Assembly (NCBI RefSeq): GCF_018860625.1 | Contig: NZ_JAHKQB010000027.1 | Span: forward strand, 186,001 to 250,000 | Source: Paracoccus sp. C2R09 | GTDB taxonomy: Bacteria; Pseudomonadota; Alphaproteobacteria; Rhodobacterales; Rhodobacteraceae | Reading direction: 5' to 3' | DNA length: 64,000 bases | Part shown: positions 25,259 through 35,113 of the stretch, piece after piece | Layout: every line of letters begins with the position of its first letter | Numbering within the stretch: the stretch's first letter is position 1 | Notes under the pieces: generated by a model | What the model was told of the DNA's origin: nothing | Database searches by the model: none | What the model saw: only the letters and a program-made list of their open reading frames with translations | Position numbers and translations under genes: made by a program

Positions 25259-26662
25259 TCAGTTCGCGTTCATGGCCCAGGGGCCGTGGCTGTCGTCGAT
25301 CCCGTCGAGACGCTCGAACCCATGCGCGCCGAAGAAGTCGCGCTGCGCTTGGATCATGTTGGCCGTGCCGCGTGCCGTGCGCATCATGTCGAACCACATC
25401 AGGCCCTGTGCCAGCGCGGGCATGGCATGTCCGGCGGCGATGGCCTTCGACACCACCTCGCGCAGGGCGGGGGCGCCCTTTTCGATCAGGTCGGCAAAGA
25501 AGGGCGCCATGATCAGGTTGCGGTTCGGATCCTCGGCCAGGGCCTCGGCCATGTCGTTCAGCATCGACGAGCGGATGATGCAGCCCGCGCGCCAGACCTT
25601 GGCGATCTCGGGCAGGTCCAGCGTCCAGCCGAAGCGTTCCGAGGCTGCCGAGATCATCGTGAAGCCCTGCGCATAGCAGAAGATCTTGCCCGCGATCAGC
25701 GCCTGTTCCAGCAGGGCGGGGTCGATGTTGCAGGGCTGGGGCGCGGCGCCGAAACGGTCCTGACCCGCGCGGCGTTCCTCCAGCCGGGCCGAGACGTTGC
25801 GCGCCATGACGGCGGCCTCGATCACGGGGATGGGGGCCGCAAGGTGCTGCGCCTCGATCGCGGTCCAGCGGCCGGTGCCCTTCTGGCCCGCGCGGTCCAG
25901 GATCACGTCGGGCATGGCCTTGCCACTGTGGGGGTCGGCCGCCGCCGTCACCTTGGCCGAGATCTCGATCAGATAGCTGGACAGCACGCCCTCGTTCCAG
26001 CGCGAGAACACCTCCGAGATGGCACCGGCATCCATGCCGTCGCCGTCGCGCATCAGGCCGTAGACCTCGGCGATCATCTGCATGTCGGCATATTCGATGC
26101 CGTTATGGACCATCTTGACGAAATGGCCCGCCCCCGCATCGCCCATGCGCGCCGCGCAGGGTTCGCCATCCTCGGCCTTGGCCGAGATCGCGTTCATGAT
26201 GTGGGACACGCGGTCCCAGTCGGCCGCATCGCCGCCGCCCATGATGGCGGGGCCGTGACGCGCGCCTTCCTCGCCGCCCGAAACGCCCATGCCCAGGAAG
26301 CGGAAGGGCAGGCCTGCGGCATCGCGGCGGTTCGTGTCGTGGAAATCGGCATTGCCCGCGTCGATCACCAGGTCGTCGGCGTCCAGCAGGGGCCTCAGCG
26401 CCTCGAGCTGCGCATCGACGGCCTCGCCTGCCGGGACCATCAGGATGATGGCGCGGGGCGGCGTGATCTGCGCCACCAGCTGTTCCAGCGTCTCGGTCGG
26501 GATCACGCGCGGGGCCAGATCGCCCGCGGTTTCGTGGAACTTCCGCGTGACGGCCGCGGTGCGGTTCCACACCGCGATCGGAAAGCCCTTCTCCGCGATG
26601 TTCAGTGCCAGAGCGGCCCCCATCGTCCCAAGGCCGATAAGCCCGATTTCTGCCTGCGCCAT
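25259..26662 (-). CDS. gnd: 6-phosphogluconate dehydrogenase, decarboxylating
   Basis: Oxidatively decarboxylates 6-phosphogluconate to ribulose-5-phosphate with NADP+ in the pentose phosphate pathway. It is 467 residues, full length. The nucleotide-binding GLGTMGAALALNIAEKG is near residue 10, the substrate loop GMGVSGGEEGARHGP near 127, and the catalytic Lys/Asn pair in GHFVKMVHNGIEY near 180. The all-alpha C-terminal domain is complete. It is alone between terminators and next to no other pentose-phosphate gene, although rpiA lies about 13 kb away. Confidence 0.95.
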   Translation of the reverse strand: MAQAEIGLIGLGTMGAALALNIAEKGFPIAVWNRTAAVTRKFHETAGDLAPRVIPTETLEQLVAQITPPRAIILMVPAGEAVDAQLEALRPLLDADDLVIDAGNADFHDTNRRDAAGLPFRFLGMGVSGGEEGARHGPAIMGGGDAADWDRVSHIMNAISAKAEDGEPCAARMGDAGAGHFVKMVHNGIEYADMQMIAEVYGLMRDGDGMDAGAISEVFSRWNEGVLSSYLIEISAKVTAAADPHSGKAMPDVILDRAGQKGTGRWTAIEAQHLAAPIPVIEAAVMARNVSARLEERRAGQDRFGAAPQPCNIDPALLEQALIAGKIFCYAQGFTMISAASERFGWTLDLPEIAKVWRAGCIIRSSMLNDMAEALAEDPNRNLIMAPFFADLIEKGAPALREVVSKAIAAGHAMPALAQGLMWFDMMRTARGTANMIQAQRDFFGAHGFERLDGIDDSHGPWAMNAN

Positions 26663-26771
26663 GGCGTCTCCCTTTCACGAAGTGAATCTGTCGGAGAGCG
26701 TTTACGCCAAGCCCCGGGCGGTGTCACGGCATCCGGACCTGATCAATCGGTCAAAAATGCCGGCGACGGGG

Positions 26772-27206
26772 TCAGCCCAGCCGGATCAGGGTCTGCAGGC
26801 CGGTGGCGACATGGGTGCGCGCGCCGCCCTCCTCGGCCCAGACATCGAGCTGGCATATGCTGAGCGTGCGGCCCGATTTGACGACCCGGCCCGTGGCCTC
26901 GATCGCATCGCCCCGTGCGGGGTTCAGCAGGTTCAGCTTGAATTCGGTGGTCAGCACTTCCTCGCCGGGCTTGAACATTGTGAATGCGGCATAGCCACCC
27001 GCGCTGTCGGCCAGGGCGGTGGTCGCACCCGCGTGGAAGAAGCCGTGCTGCTGGCTCAGCTGGCGGCGGAAAGGCAGGCGCAGCACGACTTCTCCGCAGC
27101 GGATGGTGACCATCTCGGCCCCCAGGTGCTGCATGAGGCCCTGCGCGGCAAAGCTGTCCTCGAGCCGGGCGACGATTTCGGGGTTCAACGGGCCGGAACG
27201 ATCCAT
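26772..27206 (-). CDS. PaaI-family hotdog thioesterase
   Basis: A single hotdog domain of 144 residues from the ATG at 27206 (MDRSGPLNPEIV), which has GGAGGGA eight bases upstream. The conserved QQHGFFHAGATTALADSAGGYAA block carries the HGG/Asp-type active site of the PaaI/YigI group (the catalytic Asp is in LADSAGG). Family members hydrolyse acyl- or aryl-CoA thioesters; the actual substrate is not readable. It lies downstream of bioY on the same strand but is separated from it by a terminator. Confidence 0.85.
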   Translation of the reverse strand: MDRSGPLNPEIVARLEDSFAAQGLMQHLGAEMVTIRCGEVVLRLPFRRQLSQQHGFFHAGATTALADSAGGYAAFTMFKPGEEVLTTEFKLNLLNPARGDAIEATGRVVKSGRTLSICQLDVWAEEGGARTHVATGLQTLIRLG

Positions 27207-27284
27207 CGGCTCCCTCCTGATGGTTTCGGCCGCATTTTGCTGCAGAACGCGCAATCCGAAAAGGGGGCTTGTCGGGTGGGCATG

Positions 27285-27313
27285 AAAAAGGCGCGGGCGA
27301 TGGCCCGCGCCTT
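27285..27313 (-). terminator. Intrinsic terminator after bioY
   Basis: Perfect 11-bp stem AAGGCGCGGGC / GCCCGCGCCTT with a 4-base loop and a following TTT on the - strand, 21 bases past the bioY stop. Confidence 0.85.
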
Positions 27314-27333
27314 GCCGTCGCCCGGATCGTGGA

Positions 27334-27879
27334 TCAGCGGCGCAGGCGGCCCGCAGCCTCGATCAGCATGGCACCGACGCCGATCTTGACGAAATCGCCC
27401 AGCAGGAAGGGCATGACGCCCACGGCGATCAGCCGGTCGGCCGGCACGAAGGCCGACAGCCAGATCAGGCCGCAGGCATAGATCGCGACCGTGCCCGCCG
27501 TCATGGCCAGCGCGCGCATCGCCAGCCCGCGACCCTGCGCCAGCGCGCCGGTCACGACCATCGAGACAGCCATCCCGATCAGGAAGCCGGTGGTCGGCCC
27601 CGCCAGATAGGCAAGACCCACGCCGCGTTCGGGGCTGCCCGCGAAGACCGGCAGGCCCGCAAGGCCCGCAGCCATGTAGGCGCCCATGGCCGCCAACCCG
27701 AGGCGCGGCCCCAGGCCCGCCGCGATGACCAGCACGGCCAGCGTCTGCAGCGTCATCGGCACCGGCCAGAACGGCACCTGAACCTTGGCGCCGATGGCGA
27801 TCAGCACGGCGGCGGCCAGCGTGATGGCGACCTTGCCCGTCAGGCTGTCGGTCGCGGCATTGCCCTTTGCAAGCAGCAT
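27334..27879 (-). CDS. bioY: Biotin transporter BioY (ECF S-component)
   Basis: An integral membrane biotin-binding protein of 181 residues with about six hydrophobic segments. Family marks are VQVPFWPVPMTLQTLAVLVI at residues ~34-53 and GPTTGFLIGM near 94-103. The start is the ATG at 27879 after GAAAGGATTT; the longer frame is not family-like. No bioM/bioN energising subunits are adjacent, as often in alphaproteobacteria where BioY may work alone or share an ECF module. The biotin ligase birA lies at the window start, not next to it. Confidence 0.92.
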   Translation of the reverse strand: MLLAKGNAATDSLTGKVAITLAAAVLIAIGAKVQVPFWPVPMTLQTLAVLVIAAGLGPRLGLAAMGAYMAAGLAGLPVFAGSPERGVGLAYLAGPTTGFLIGMAVSMVVTGALAQGRGLAMRALAMTAGTVAIYACGLIWLSAFVPADRLIAVGVMPFLLGDFVKIGVGAMLIEAAGRLRR

Positions 27880-28117
27880 GGGAAATCCTTTCTTGTCGGT
27901 CGAGAATCGCGCGGATTGCCGCCGCGCATCGGTTGCGGCATCGTGACGCAACGGCACCCCGACGCACAAGACCCCGATTTCGTCAGTGGTCATTGAACGG
28001 ACAGAGGGTTGATTATTTTCGGGAACCGGGCGGCCCTCTGCGGGGCTGCTCTGTTTCATGCGGAAAAAGAATGCTAGAGACGCTTTTCAATTGCATGCCG
28101 CGACGGGGGATCGAGAC

Positions 28118-30418
28118 ATGGCCGGGGACTATCCGAAGATCGAGCGCGTGATGGGGGGACCCGCCGGCTGGGTGTCAGTCCTGTTTCCGGCGGTGCTGTT
28201 CGTCTTCTTCCTGAACGTTCTTCCCGATGTCGTTCACGGCCCGATCGTGGCGGGGATCGACTGGGTGCCCTCGCTCGGGGTGCGGATGTCGGTGCTGCTG
28301 GACGGGCTGAGCATGATGTTCGCCCTGCTGATCACCGGGATCGGCACGGCGGTCACGCTGTATTCCACGCATTATCTGGGCGATCATCCGCATTACCCAC
28401 GCTTCGTCTGCTACCTGCTGATGTTCATGGTGGGGATGCTGGGCCTGGTCCTGACCAACGACCTGATCGCGCTGTTCGTCTTCTGGGAGATCACGACGAT
28501 CTCTTCCTATCTGCTGATCGGGTTCAATGCGGATCAGGCGTCCTCGCGCCGCTCGGCGCTGCAGGCGCTGCTGGTGACCGGGGCAGGGGGGCTGATCCTT
28601 CTGGCGGGCCTGATCGTGCTGGGCAGCGTCGCCGGCAGCTTCGATCTGTCGCAGATCCTGACGCAGGGCGACGAGATCCGCGGCCATCCGATGTATGGCG
28701 CGATCCTGATCCTGTTCCTTGCGGGCGCCTTTACCAAATCCGCGCAGGTGCCGTTCCATTTCTGGCTGCCCAATGCGATGGCCGCACCGACGCCGGTCTC
28801 GGCCTATCTGCATTCGGCGACGATGGTGAAGGCGGGCGTCTTCCTGATGGCGCGGATGAACCCGGTGCTGGGGGGGACGGATGCCTGGTTCTGGACGCTG
28901 ATCCTGTTCGGAGGCGTGACGGCGGTCTTCGCCTCGGTCATGTCGATGCGCCAGACCGATATCAAGCAGGTGCTGGCCTATACCACGCTGATGGCGCTGG
29001 GAACGCTGACGATGTTCATCGGCGCGGGCACGCATTACGCGATCCTGGCGGGGATGCTGTTCCTGCTGGTGCATTCGCTCTACAAGGCGGCGCTGTTCCT
29101 GATGATCGGGATCGTGGACCATGCCACCGGCACGCGCGATGCGACGGTGCTGCGCGGGCTGGCCAAGGCCATGCCGCTGACCGGGCTTGCCGCCGCGCTG
29201 GCCGCGCTCAGCATGGCGGGGGTGCCGCCGCTTCTGGGCTTCGTTGGCAAGGAATACATGTATCACGCCAGCATGGACCTGCCGGGCCTGGGCGCGATCT
29301 GGGTCACGCTGATGACCTTCGCGGCATCCGCGTTGATGTTCGCGGCGGGGGGCATCGTCGCGTGGCGGCCCTTCCGGGGGGAACTGGCGCAGACGCCCCA
29401 TCCCGCGCATGAGGGGTCCTGGCCGATGCTGGCAGGGCCGCTGACCCTGGGCGCGCTGTCGCTGATCTTCGGGCTGTTCCCCGGCATTCCGGGCCATTTC
29501 CTGATCGGCCCCGCGACCAACGCGGTCGAGGGTGCGGTCCACGAGGTGGATCTGCACCTGTGGGGCGGGATCAACCTTGCGCTGCTGCTGTCGATCGTGA
29601 CCTTCGCCGTGGGCTGGCTGCTCTATCGCAACCACGAGGGGATCCGCGCAAGGCTGGCGGGGATCGAGACCCGCAGCCCCGTCGATTTCGACGCGGGCTG
29701 GGACCACCTGCTGGACGGGTTCAAGCATTTCGCCTCGCGGCTGACCGATATCGTCCAGAACGGCAGCCTGCAGCGGTATCTGGCCGTGACCTTCACCGCC
29801 TATGCGGTGCTGGTCGGCGGGACCTATCTTGCACGCGGCGCCTTCGACGTGGGCCCCCGGCTGATCGAACTGGGCGCCCATCCCGTGCAATGGAGCGTGC
29901 TGCTGCTGATGATCGCGGGGTCGTTCCTCGTAGTGTCCACTACCAGCCGCATGACCGCCGTGGCGGGGCTGGGGGTCGTCAGCGTCGGCGTGGCGATCGT
30001 CTTCATCATGTTCAGCGCGCCCGATGTCGCGATCACGCAGCTGCTGGTCGAGGTGCTGATCATCGTGCTGGTCACGCTGGTCATGCTGCGGCTGCCCTAT
30101 CTTCCCCCCAGAAGCGAGCTGCATTTCCGCTTCGGTCACGCGATCATCGCGACATCGGTCGGGGCGGTGGTGACGATGGTCCTGATCTCGATGCTGTCGG
30201 GGCCCTTCGACCGCAAGCTGACCGATTTCTTCGAACAGACCGCCTATCCCGAGGCGCATGGCCGCAACATCGTCAACGTGATCCTGGTCGATTTCCGCGC
30301 CCTGGACACCTTCGGCGAGATCACCGTGGTCGCCATCGCGGCCATCGGCGCGCTGGCGCTGCTGCGCGGGATCAGGACCCGGACCAAGACCGACCTTAAC
30401 GCCAACGAGGAGGCCTGA
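28118..30418 (+). CDS. mrpA: Na+/H+ antiporter subunit A
   Basis: Largest Mrp subunit, 766 residues, related to respiratory complex I NuoL. About 18-20 membrane segments; the antiporter core lies around residues 100-420 ([55 protein letters not shown], seen in parts). The C-terminal half carries the MrpB-like and DUF4040 region ([19 protein letters not shown]). The ATG at 28118 gives the family start. It heads the seven-gene operon. The genes follow tightly and the products assemble into one membrane complex that exports Na+ for H+. Confidence 0.95.
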   Translation: MAGDYPKIERVMGGPAGWVSVLFPAVLFVFFLNVLPDVVHGPIVAGIDWVPSLGVRMSVLLDGLSMMFALLITGIGTAVTLYSTHYLGDHPHYPRFVCYLLMFMVGMLGLVLTNDLIALFVFWEITTISSYLLIGFNADQASSRRSALQALLVTGAGGLILLAGLIVLGSVAGSFDLSQILTQGDEIRGHPMYGAILILFLAGAFTKSAQVPFHFWLPNAMAAPTPVSAYLHSATMVKAGVFLMARMNPVLGGTDAWFWTLILFGGVTAVFASVMSMRQTDIKQVLAYTTLMALGTLTMFIGAGTHYAILAGMLFLLVHSLYKAALFLMIGIVDHATGTRDATVLRGLAKAMPLTGLAAALAALSMAGVPPLLGFVGKEYMYHASMDLPGLGAIWVTLMTFAASALMFAAGGIVAWRPFRGELAQTPHPAHEGSWPMLAGPLTLGALSLIFGLFPGIPGHFLIGPATNAVEGAVHEVDLHLWGGINLALLLSIVTFAVGWLLYRNHEGIRARLAGIETRSPVDFDAGWDHLLDGFKHFASRLTDIVQNGSLQRYLAVTFTAYAVLVGGTYLARGAFDVGPRLIELGAHPVQWSVLLLMIAGSFLVVSTTSRMTAVAGLGVVSVGVAIVFIMFSAPDVAITQLLVEVLIIVLVTLVMLRLPYLPPRSELHFRFGHAIIATSVGAVVTMVLISMLSGPFDRKLTDFFEQTAYPEAHGRNIVNVILVDFRALDTFGEITVVAIAAIGALALLRGIRTRTKTDLNANEEA

Positions 30419-30419
30419 C

Positions 30420-30839
30420 TTGCAATCCCTGATCCTCACGACTGCGACCAGGCTGCTGGTCGCGCTGCTCCTCGTCTTCTCGATCTATGCGCTGCTGCGC
30501 GGGCACAACCTGCCGGGCGGCGGCTTCATCGGCGGGCTGATCGGGGCCACGGCCTTCATCCTCTATGCGATCACCGCCACGGTCGAGGAGGCGAAGTCCG
30601 CGCTTCTGGTCGATCCCTCGAACATCGCGGTCGCGGGTCTGGGCTTCGCGGCCATCGGCGGGCTGGCCTCGGTGCTGGCGGGCAAGCCCTTCCTGACGGG
30701 GCTGTGGCTGTTCCTCTTTGCCGAGGAGGGTGGCAAGGGCATGCCCCTGTCCACCGTGCTTCTGTTCGATGCGGGCGTCTATCTTGCGGTGTTCGGCGGC
30801 ATCCTGACCCTGGTCTTCGCCCTGGAAGAGGAGACCTGA
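30420..30839 (+). CDS. mrpB: Na+/H+ antiporter subunit B
   Basis: Four-helix membrane subunit of 139 residues. The conserved [20 protein letters not shown] loop and [21 protein letters not shown] are present. The start is an unusual TTG at 30420, one base after the mrpA stop, with AGGAGG seven bases upstream; no ATG fits the N-terminus. In some bacteria this subunit is fused to MrpA; here it is separate. Weak initiation at TTG may set subunit ratio through coupling with mrpA translation. Confidence 0.93.
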   Translation: MQSLILTTATRLLVALLLVFSIYALLRGHNLPGGGFIGGLIGATAFILYAITATVEEAKSALLVDPSNIAVAGLGFAAIGGLASVLAGKPFLTGLWLFLFAEEGGKGMPLSTVLLFDAGVYLAVFGGILTLVFALEEET

Positions 30840-30840
30840 G

Positions 30841-31215
30841 ATGGAACTGCTGCTTGCCGTCACGACGGGCATCCTGACCGCCGTCGCGGTGTATCTGATG
30901 CTGTCGAAGAACCTTCTGCGATACCTCTGGGGGCTGGTCCTTCTGTCGAACGCGGTCAATTTCGTGATCTTCCTGGGCGGTCGCCTGACGCCCGGCGCGC
31001 CGCCGCTGATCGACGAGGGCGAATACGCCCCCGTGGGCGAGGTCGCGAATGCGCTGCCACAGGCACTTGTGCTGACGGCCATCGTGATCAGCTTCGGGCT
31101 GATGGCCTTCGCGCTGGCCCTGATCTATCGCACCTACATGACCATCGGGACGGTCACGAGCACCGAGATGCGGATCGCAGAACCCCGACCCCGCAAATCG
31201 GAGTCCGATGAATGA
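30841..31215 (+). CDS. mrpC: Na+/H+ antiporter subunit C
   Basis: NuoK-like subunit of 124 residues with three membrane segments (LLAVTTGILTAVAVYLML; LLRYLWGLVLLSNAVNFVIFL; ALVLTAIVISFGLMAFALAL). It starts one base after the mrpB stop and overlaps mrpD by four bases (ATGA). A hydrophilic C-terminal tail follows. Required for antiporter assembly in characterised Mrp systems. Confidence 0.94.
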   Translation: MELLLAVTTGILTAVAVYLMLSKNLLRYLWGLVLLSNAVNFVIFLGGRLTPGAPPLIDEGEYAPVGEVANALPQALVLTAIVISFGLMAFALALIYRTYMTIGTVTSTEMRIAEPRPRKSESDE

Positions 31216-32711
31216 GCTGGCTGCTTGTCTATCCCATCGTCATCCCGCTGCTGACCGCGGTTCTGACCTATATCCTGCGGCACAATCCGGCGGGGCGCTG
31301 GATCTCCGTGGCCGGCACGCTGGCGCTTCTGCTGACCAGCGTCATGCTGCTGGCATCCGTCATCCGCGAGGGCGTGATCGCGGCCCAGATGTCGGATTGG
31401 AACGCCCCCTTCGGGATCACGCTGGTCGCCGATTACCTCAGCGCCGTGATGGTGGTGATCACCGCGATCACCGGCCTTGCGACCGTGGTCTATTGCCTGG
31501 GCGAGATCCCCGAGCGGCTGGAACGCAGCGGATTCTTCGCGCTGCTGCAGGTTCTGCTGATGGGCGTCTGCGGCGCCTTCGTGACGGGCGACCTCTTCAA
31601 CCTCTATGTCTGGTTCGAGGTGATGCTGATCTCCAGCTTCGGCCTGCTGGTCATGGGCGGATCGCGCGAACAGCTGGACGGGGGCGTGAAATACGTCACG
31701 CTGAACCTCGTCTCGACCATTATGTTCCTGTCCGGGGTCGGCATCCTCTACGGGATCACCGGCACGCTGAACATGGCGGATCTTCACGCCGCCGTCCGCG
31801 AGGTCGAGAATACCGGCCTGCTGACCACGGTCGCGGTCATGTTCCTCGTGGCCTTCGGGGTGAAGGCTGCGCTGTTCCCGCTGTTCTTCTGGCTGCCTGC
31901 ATCCTATCACACGCCGCCCGTCGCGGTATCCGCGATCTTCGCGGGGCTGCTGACCAAGGTGGGCGTCTATGCGCTGATCCGCGTCTTCACGCTGATCTTC
32001 GACCAGGATGTCGGATATACCCATACGCTGATGCTGTGGATGGCGGTCGCCACCATGGTCATGGGCGTGCTGGGGGCGGCGGCGATGAACGATTTCCGCC
32101 GGATCCTGTCCTTCCACATCGTCAGCCAGATCGGCTACATGATCCTGGGGCTTGCGCTGTTCACCCCGCTCGGGCTGCTGGGGGCGGTGTTCTATCTGGT
32201 GCACCACATCATCGTGAAGGCGAACCTGTTCTTCATCGCGGGCGTGGCCAAGCGCATCGGCGGATCGACCGACCTGTCGAAGCTGGGCGGACTTTATGCA
32301 AATGCGCCGGTGCTGGCCTTCCTGTTCCTGATCCCGGCATTCTCGCTTGCGGGCTTTCCGCCGCTGTCGGGCTTCTGGGCCAAGTTCCTGATCGTCAAGG
32401 CGGCGCTGGATGCGCAGATGTGGATCGTGGCCGGGGTCGCGCTGGCCGTGGGCCTGCTGACGGTCTTCTCGATGACCAAGATCTGGGGGGCGGCCTTCTG
32501 GCCCGATCACCCCGAAGGCACGAAGCCCCGCCTGAGCGACATCCCCGTGTTCGAGCGTCTGGCCATGATGCTGCCCGTGGGGGCGCTGGCGCTTCTGACC
32601 TGCGTGATCGGTCTGTTCCCTGAACCCTTCGTGACCTTCGCGGAAACGGCGGCGGGGCAGCTTCTGGACCCGACCGATTACATCTCCACCGTCCTGGGGG
32701 TGCAGCCATGA
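31212..32711 (+). CDS. mrpD: Na+/H+ antiporter subunit D
   Basis: NuoM/NuoN-like subunit of 499 residues with about 14 membrane helices. The proton-antiporter core is clear: DLFNLYVWFEVMLISSFGLLV with the key Glu around residue 137, VKAALFPLFFWLPASYHTPP with the conserved Lys, and the broken-helix region SFHIVSQIGYMILGLAL. It overlaps mrpC and mrpE by four bases each, so translation is coupled along the operon. Confidence 0.95.
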   Translation: MSWLLVYPIVIPLLTAVLTYILRHNPAGRWISVAGTLALLLTSVMLLASVIREGVIAAQMSDWNAPFGITLVADYLSAVMVVITAITGLATVVYCLGEIPERLERSGFFALLQVLLMGVCGAFVTGDLFNLYVWFEVMLISSFGLLVMGGSREQLDGGVKYVTLNLVSTIMFLSGVGILYGITGTLNMADLHAAVREVENTGLLTTVAVMFLVAFGVKAALFPLFFWLPASYHTPPVAVSAIFAGLLTKVGVYALIRVFTLIFDQDVGYTHTLMLWMAVATMVMGVLGAAAMNDFRRILSFHIVSQIGYMILGLALFTPLGLLGAVFYLVHHIIVKANLFFIAGVAKRIGGSTDLSKLGGLYANAPVLAFLFLIPAFSLAGFPPLSGFWAKFLIVKAALDAQMWIVAGVALAVGLLTVFSMTKIWGAAFWPDHPEGTKPRLSDIPVFERLAMMLPVGALALLTCVIGLFPEPFVTFAETAAGQLLDPTDYISTVLGVQP

Positions 32712-33184
32712 ACCATTTCGCCATCAACCTGCTGCTGGCCATCGCCTGGGTCGCGCTGACGGGCAGCCTGACCCTGACCGGACTGGGCGCGGGCTTCCTG
32801 CTGGGCACCGCCGCGATGTGGCTGGTGCGGCCGCTGTTTCCCCGCAGCCGTGGCTATTTCGCGCGGCTGTATTTCTGGTGCCGCCTGGTCGTGATGTTCG
32901 TCTATGAACTATTCGTCAGCAGCCTGTCGGTCGCCAAGGACGTGCTGACGCCTGGCCAGAACTCGAAGCCCGCCCTGCTCGAGGTGCCGATCTCGGTGAC
33001 CACCGACCTGCAGATCGCGCTTCTGGCGAACCTCGTGTCATTGACGCCAGGCACCCTGACGCTGGACGTGTCCGAGGATCGCAAGACATTGTATGTCCAC
33101 GCCATGTTCGCATCCGATCCCGACCAGATCCGCTGGCGCATCCGCGAGCATCTGGAACTGTGGATCCGGGACGCGACGGAGTAA
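32708..33184 (+). CDS. mrpE: Na+/H+ antiporter subunit E
   Basis: A membrane subunit of 158 residues. Two or three hydrophobic helices at the N-terminus (LLLAIAWVALTGSLTLTGLGAG; LYFWCRLVVMFVYELFVSSL) are followed by a cytoplasmic domain with the family stretch LLANLVSLTPGTLTLDVSED. ATGA overlap with mrpD. MrpE has no complex I counterpart and appears to be needed for assembly or full activity. Confidence 0.93.
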   Translation: MNHFAINLLLAIAWVALTGSLTLTGLGAGFLLGTAAMWLVRPLFPRSRGYFARLYFWCRLVVMFVYELFVSSLSVAKDVLTPGQNSKPALLEVPISVTTDLQIALLANLVSLTPGTLTLDVSEDRKTLYVHAMFASDPDQIRWRIREHLELWIRDATE

Positions 33185-33188
33185 GCCG

Positions 33189-33479
33189 ATGACCATTCTC
33201 GATTATGCAATCCTCGTGGCCTTCCTGTTCGTGATCCTGGGGATCGTGCTGGCTGCCGTGCGGCTGTTCCGGGGGCCGACGCTGGCCGACCGGATCGTGT
33301 CGCTGGACATGATGACGGTGCAGCTGGTGGCCTTCGGGGCGCTGATGGCGATGCAGTCGGGGGATGCGGCATTCCTCGACGTGGCGGTGGTGCTGGCGCT
33401 GGTGGGATTTCTGGCCACGGTCTGCCTTGCGCGATATCTGGAACGCCGCATCCTGCTCAAGGCGGAGGAAACGGAATGA
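33189..33479 (+). CDS. mrpF: Na+/H+ antiporter subunit F
   Basis: A small three-helix membrane subunit of 96 residues. VRLFRGPTLADRIVSLDMM is the family signature after the first helix. The start is the ATG at 33189 (MTILDYAILVAF), 4 bases after the mrpE stop; the longer frame overlaps mrpE and is not family-like. It overlaps mrpG by four bases. Confidence 0.93.
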   Translation: MTILDYAILVAFLFVILGIVLAAVRLFRGPTLADRIVSLDMMTVQLVAFGALMAMQSGDAAFLDVAVVLALVGFLATVCLARYLERRILLKAEETE

Positions 33480-33835
33480 TCATGGACATCATCATCTCGG
33501 GGCTGATCGTGATCGGCGGGCTGTTCTGCTTCGCGGCGGGCCTGGGCGTCCTGCGGCTGCCCGACGTGTTCAACCGGATGCATGCCTCGACCAAGGCCGC
33601 GACCTTGGGTTCGGGGATGATCCTGGTGGCGGTCGCCGTCCAGTTCGGCGAAAGCACGATCATCGCGCGCGCCATCGCGGCCATCCTGTTCCTACTGCTG
33701 ACCGCACCCGTCGCGGCGCATCTGATCGGGCGGGCGGCCTTTCGCACGGGCGTTCCCATGGTGAACGACACCGCCTGCGAACCCGGCGTGGCCGAGGCGC
33801 TGCGCAAGCCCGCGGGGCAGCGGAAGCCATCCTGA
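33476..33835 (+). CDS. mrpG: Na+/H+ antiporter subunit G
   Basis: A membrane subunit of 119 residues with three helices and the family stretch LGVLRLPDVFNRMHASTKAATLG near residue 27. It is the last gene of mrpABCDEFG. The ATG at 33476 (MIMDIII) overlaps mrpF; a second ATG at 33482 is also possible. The seven-subunit set is complete, so a working Na+(K+)/H+ antiporter for salt and alkaline tolerance is expected. Confidence 0.94.
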   Translation: MIMDIIISGLIVIGGLFCFAAGLGVLRLPDVFNRMHASTKAATLGSGMILVAVAVQFGESTIIARAIAAILFLLLTAPVAAHLIGRAAFRTGVPMVNDTACEPGVAEALRKPAGQRKPS

Positions 33836-33930
33836 CGGATGGTCATGCCGCGCGCGGGCTTTCCAAACCCGTCCGCGCGTCGTAGACATTTGGCGAATGG
33901 CGGACGAACCGCCCGAGCCGAAAGAGCCAG

Positions 33931-35112
33931 ATGAGCCAAGACATAACGACGATCACCCGCACCGAAGATCTTGCACGTTTCTGCGAAGCTGCGAAATCCG
34001 CCCCCTATGTCACCGTCGATACCGAGTTCCTGCGCGAGCGGACCTACTGGTCCAAGCTGTGCCTGATCCAGCTGGCGATCCCGCCGGCATCGGCGCCCAA
34101 GGAACCGGGGGGCGAAGCGGTTCTGGTCGATCCGCTGGCCGAGGGCCTGTCGCTCGAACCGCTTTACGATCTGTTCCGCCACAAGGCGACCGTGAAGGTG
34201 TTCCACGCCGCCCGGCAGGATCTCGAGATCTTCTTCCACGATGCCGAGGTGTTCCCCGAACCCCTGTTCGACACGCAGGTCGCCGCCATGGTCTGCGGCT
34301 TCGGCGAACAGGTGGGCTACGAGACGCTGGTGCGCAAGATCGCCAAAGCGAACCTCGACAAGTCCTCGCGCTTTACCGACTGGTCGCGCAGGCCGCTGTC
34401 GGATGCGCAGAAATCCTATGCGCTGGCCGATGTGACGCATCTTCGCGGCATCTACGAATTTCTGGCGCAGGAATTGCAGAAGACCGGCCGCGACGCCTGG
34501 GTGGACGAGGAACTGGGCGTCCTGACCGATCCCGAGACCTATATCACCCGCCCCGAGGAGGCTTGGCTGAAGGTTCGCACGCGGACCAATTCGCCGCGCT
34601 TCCTTGCGATCCTGCGCGAGCTGGCGCGTTTCCGCGAGGCCTATGCCCAGGAACGCGACATCCCGCGCAGCCGCGTCTTCAAGGATGACGCGATGATCGA
34701 GCTGGCATCGACCAAGCCGATGAACGAGGGCGATCTGGGCCGCGCCCGCCTGCTGCTGCGCGACGCGCGCAAGGGCGACATCGCGTCGGGTATCATCGCC
34801 GCCGTGAAGGCGGGGGTCGAGGCCAAGGACCTGCCCCAGCCCAAGGGCGAGGAACCGGGCAAGCCGGGCAATCCCGCGCTGTCGGACCTGCTGCGCGTCC
34901 TGCTGAAGGCCAAGGCCGATGCGGCGGGCGTCGCACCCAAGCTGATCGCCTCGGCGTCGGATCTGGACGCGATCGCCAGCGGTGCGCGCAACCTGCCCGC
35001 GCTGTCGGGCTGGCGGGCCGAGGTGTTCGGCGACGATGCGCTGCGGCTTGCCGCGGGCGATATCGCGCTGTCAGCCCAGAACGGCGCCGTCCGGATCGTA
35101 GCTGCACGGTGA
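33931..35112 (+). CDS. rnd: Ribonuclease D
   Basis: A 3'-5' exoribonuclease of 393 residues that trims tRNA and other small RNA precursors. The DEDDy catalytic residues are visible: Asp30 and Glu32 in VTVDTEFLRE, the third Asp in FHAARQDLEIF, and Tyr/Asp in SYALADVTHL. An HRDC domain follows (about 205-290, LAILRELARFREAYAQERDIPRSRVFKDD in parts). It stands directly upstream of the tandem GNAT gene (1-base gap), so the two may be cotranscribed. Confidence 0.94.
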   Translation: MSQDITTITRTEDLARFCEAAKSAPYVTVDTEFLRERTYWSKLCLIQLAIPPASAPKEPGGEAVLVDPLAEGLSLEPLYDLFRHKATVKVFHAARQDLEIFFHDAEVFPEPLFDTQVAAMVCGFGEQVGYETLVRKIAKANLDKSSRFTDWSRRPLSDAQKSYALADVTHLRGIYEFLAQELQKTGRDAWVDEELGVLTDPETYITRPEEAWLKVRTRTNSPRFLAILRELARFREAYAQERDIPRSRVFKDDAMIELASTKPMNEGDLGRARLLLRDARKGDIASGIIAAVKAGVEAKDLPQPKGEEPGKPGNPALSDLLRVLLKAKADAAGVAPKLIASASDLDAIASGARNLPALSGWRAEVFGDDALRLAAGDIALSAQNGAVRIVAAR

Positions 35113-35113
35113 C

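Noticed and set aside
27880-28117. Possible BioR operator upstream of bioY
   Set aside because: I looked for a TTAT...ATAA palindrome in this gap and found none; the TGATTATTTT stretch does not form the palindrome.
28175-30439. A 754-codon open frame on the - strand opposite mrpA
   Set aside because: It is a shadow of a real gene in GC-rich DNA. Its translation is rich in His, Gln, Arg and Asp with no hydrophobic core or family match, while the + strand encodes a clear MrpA.
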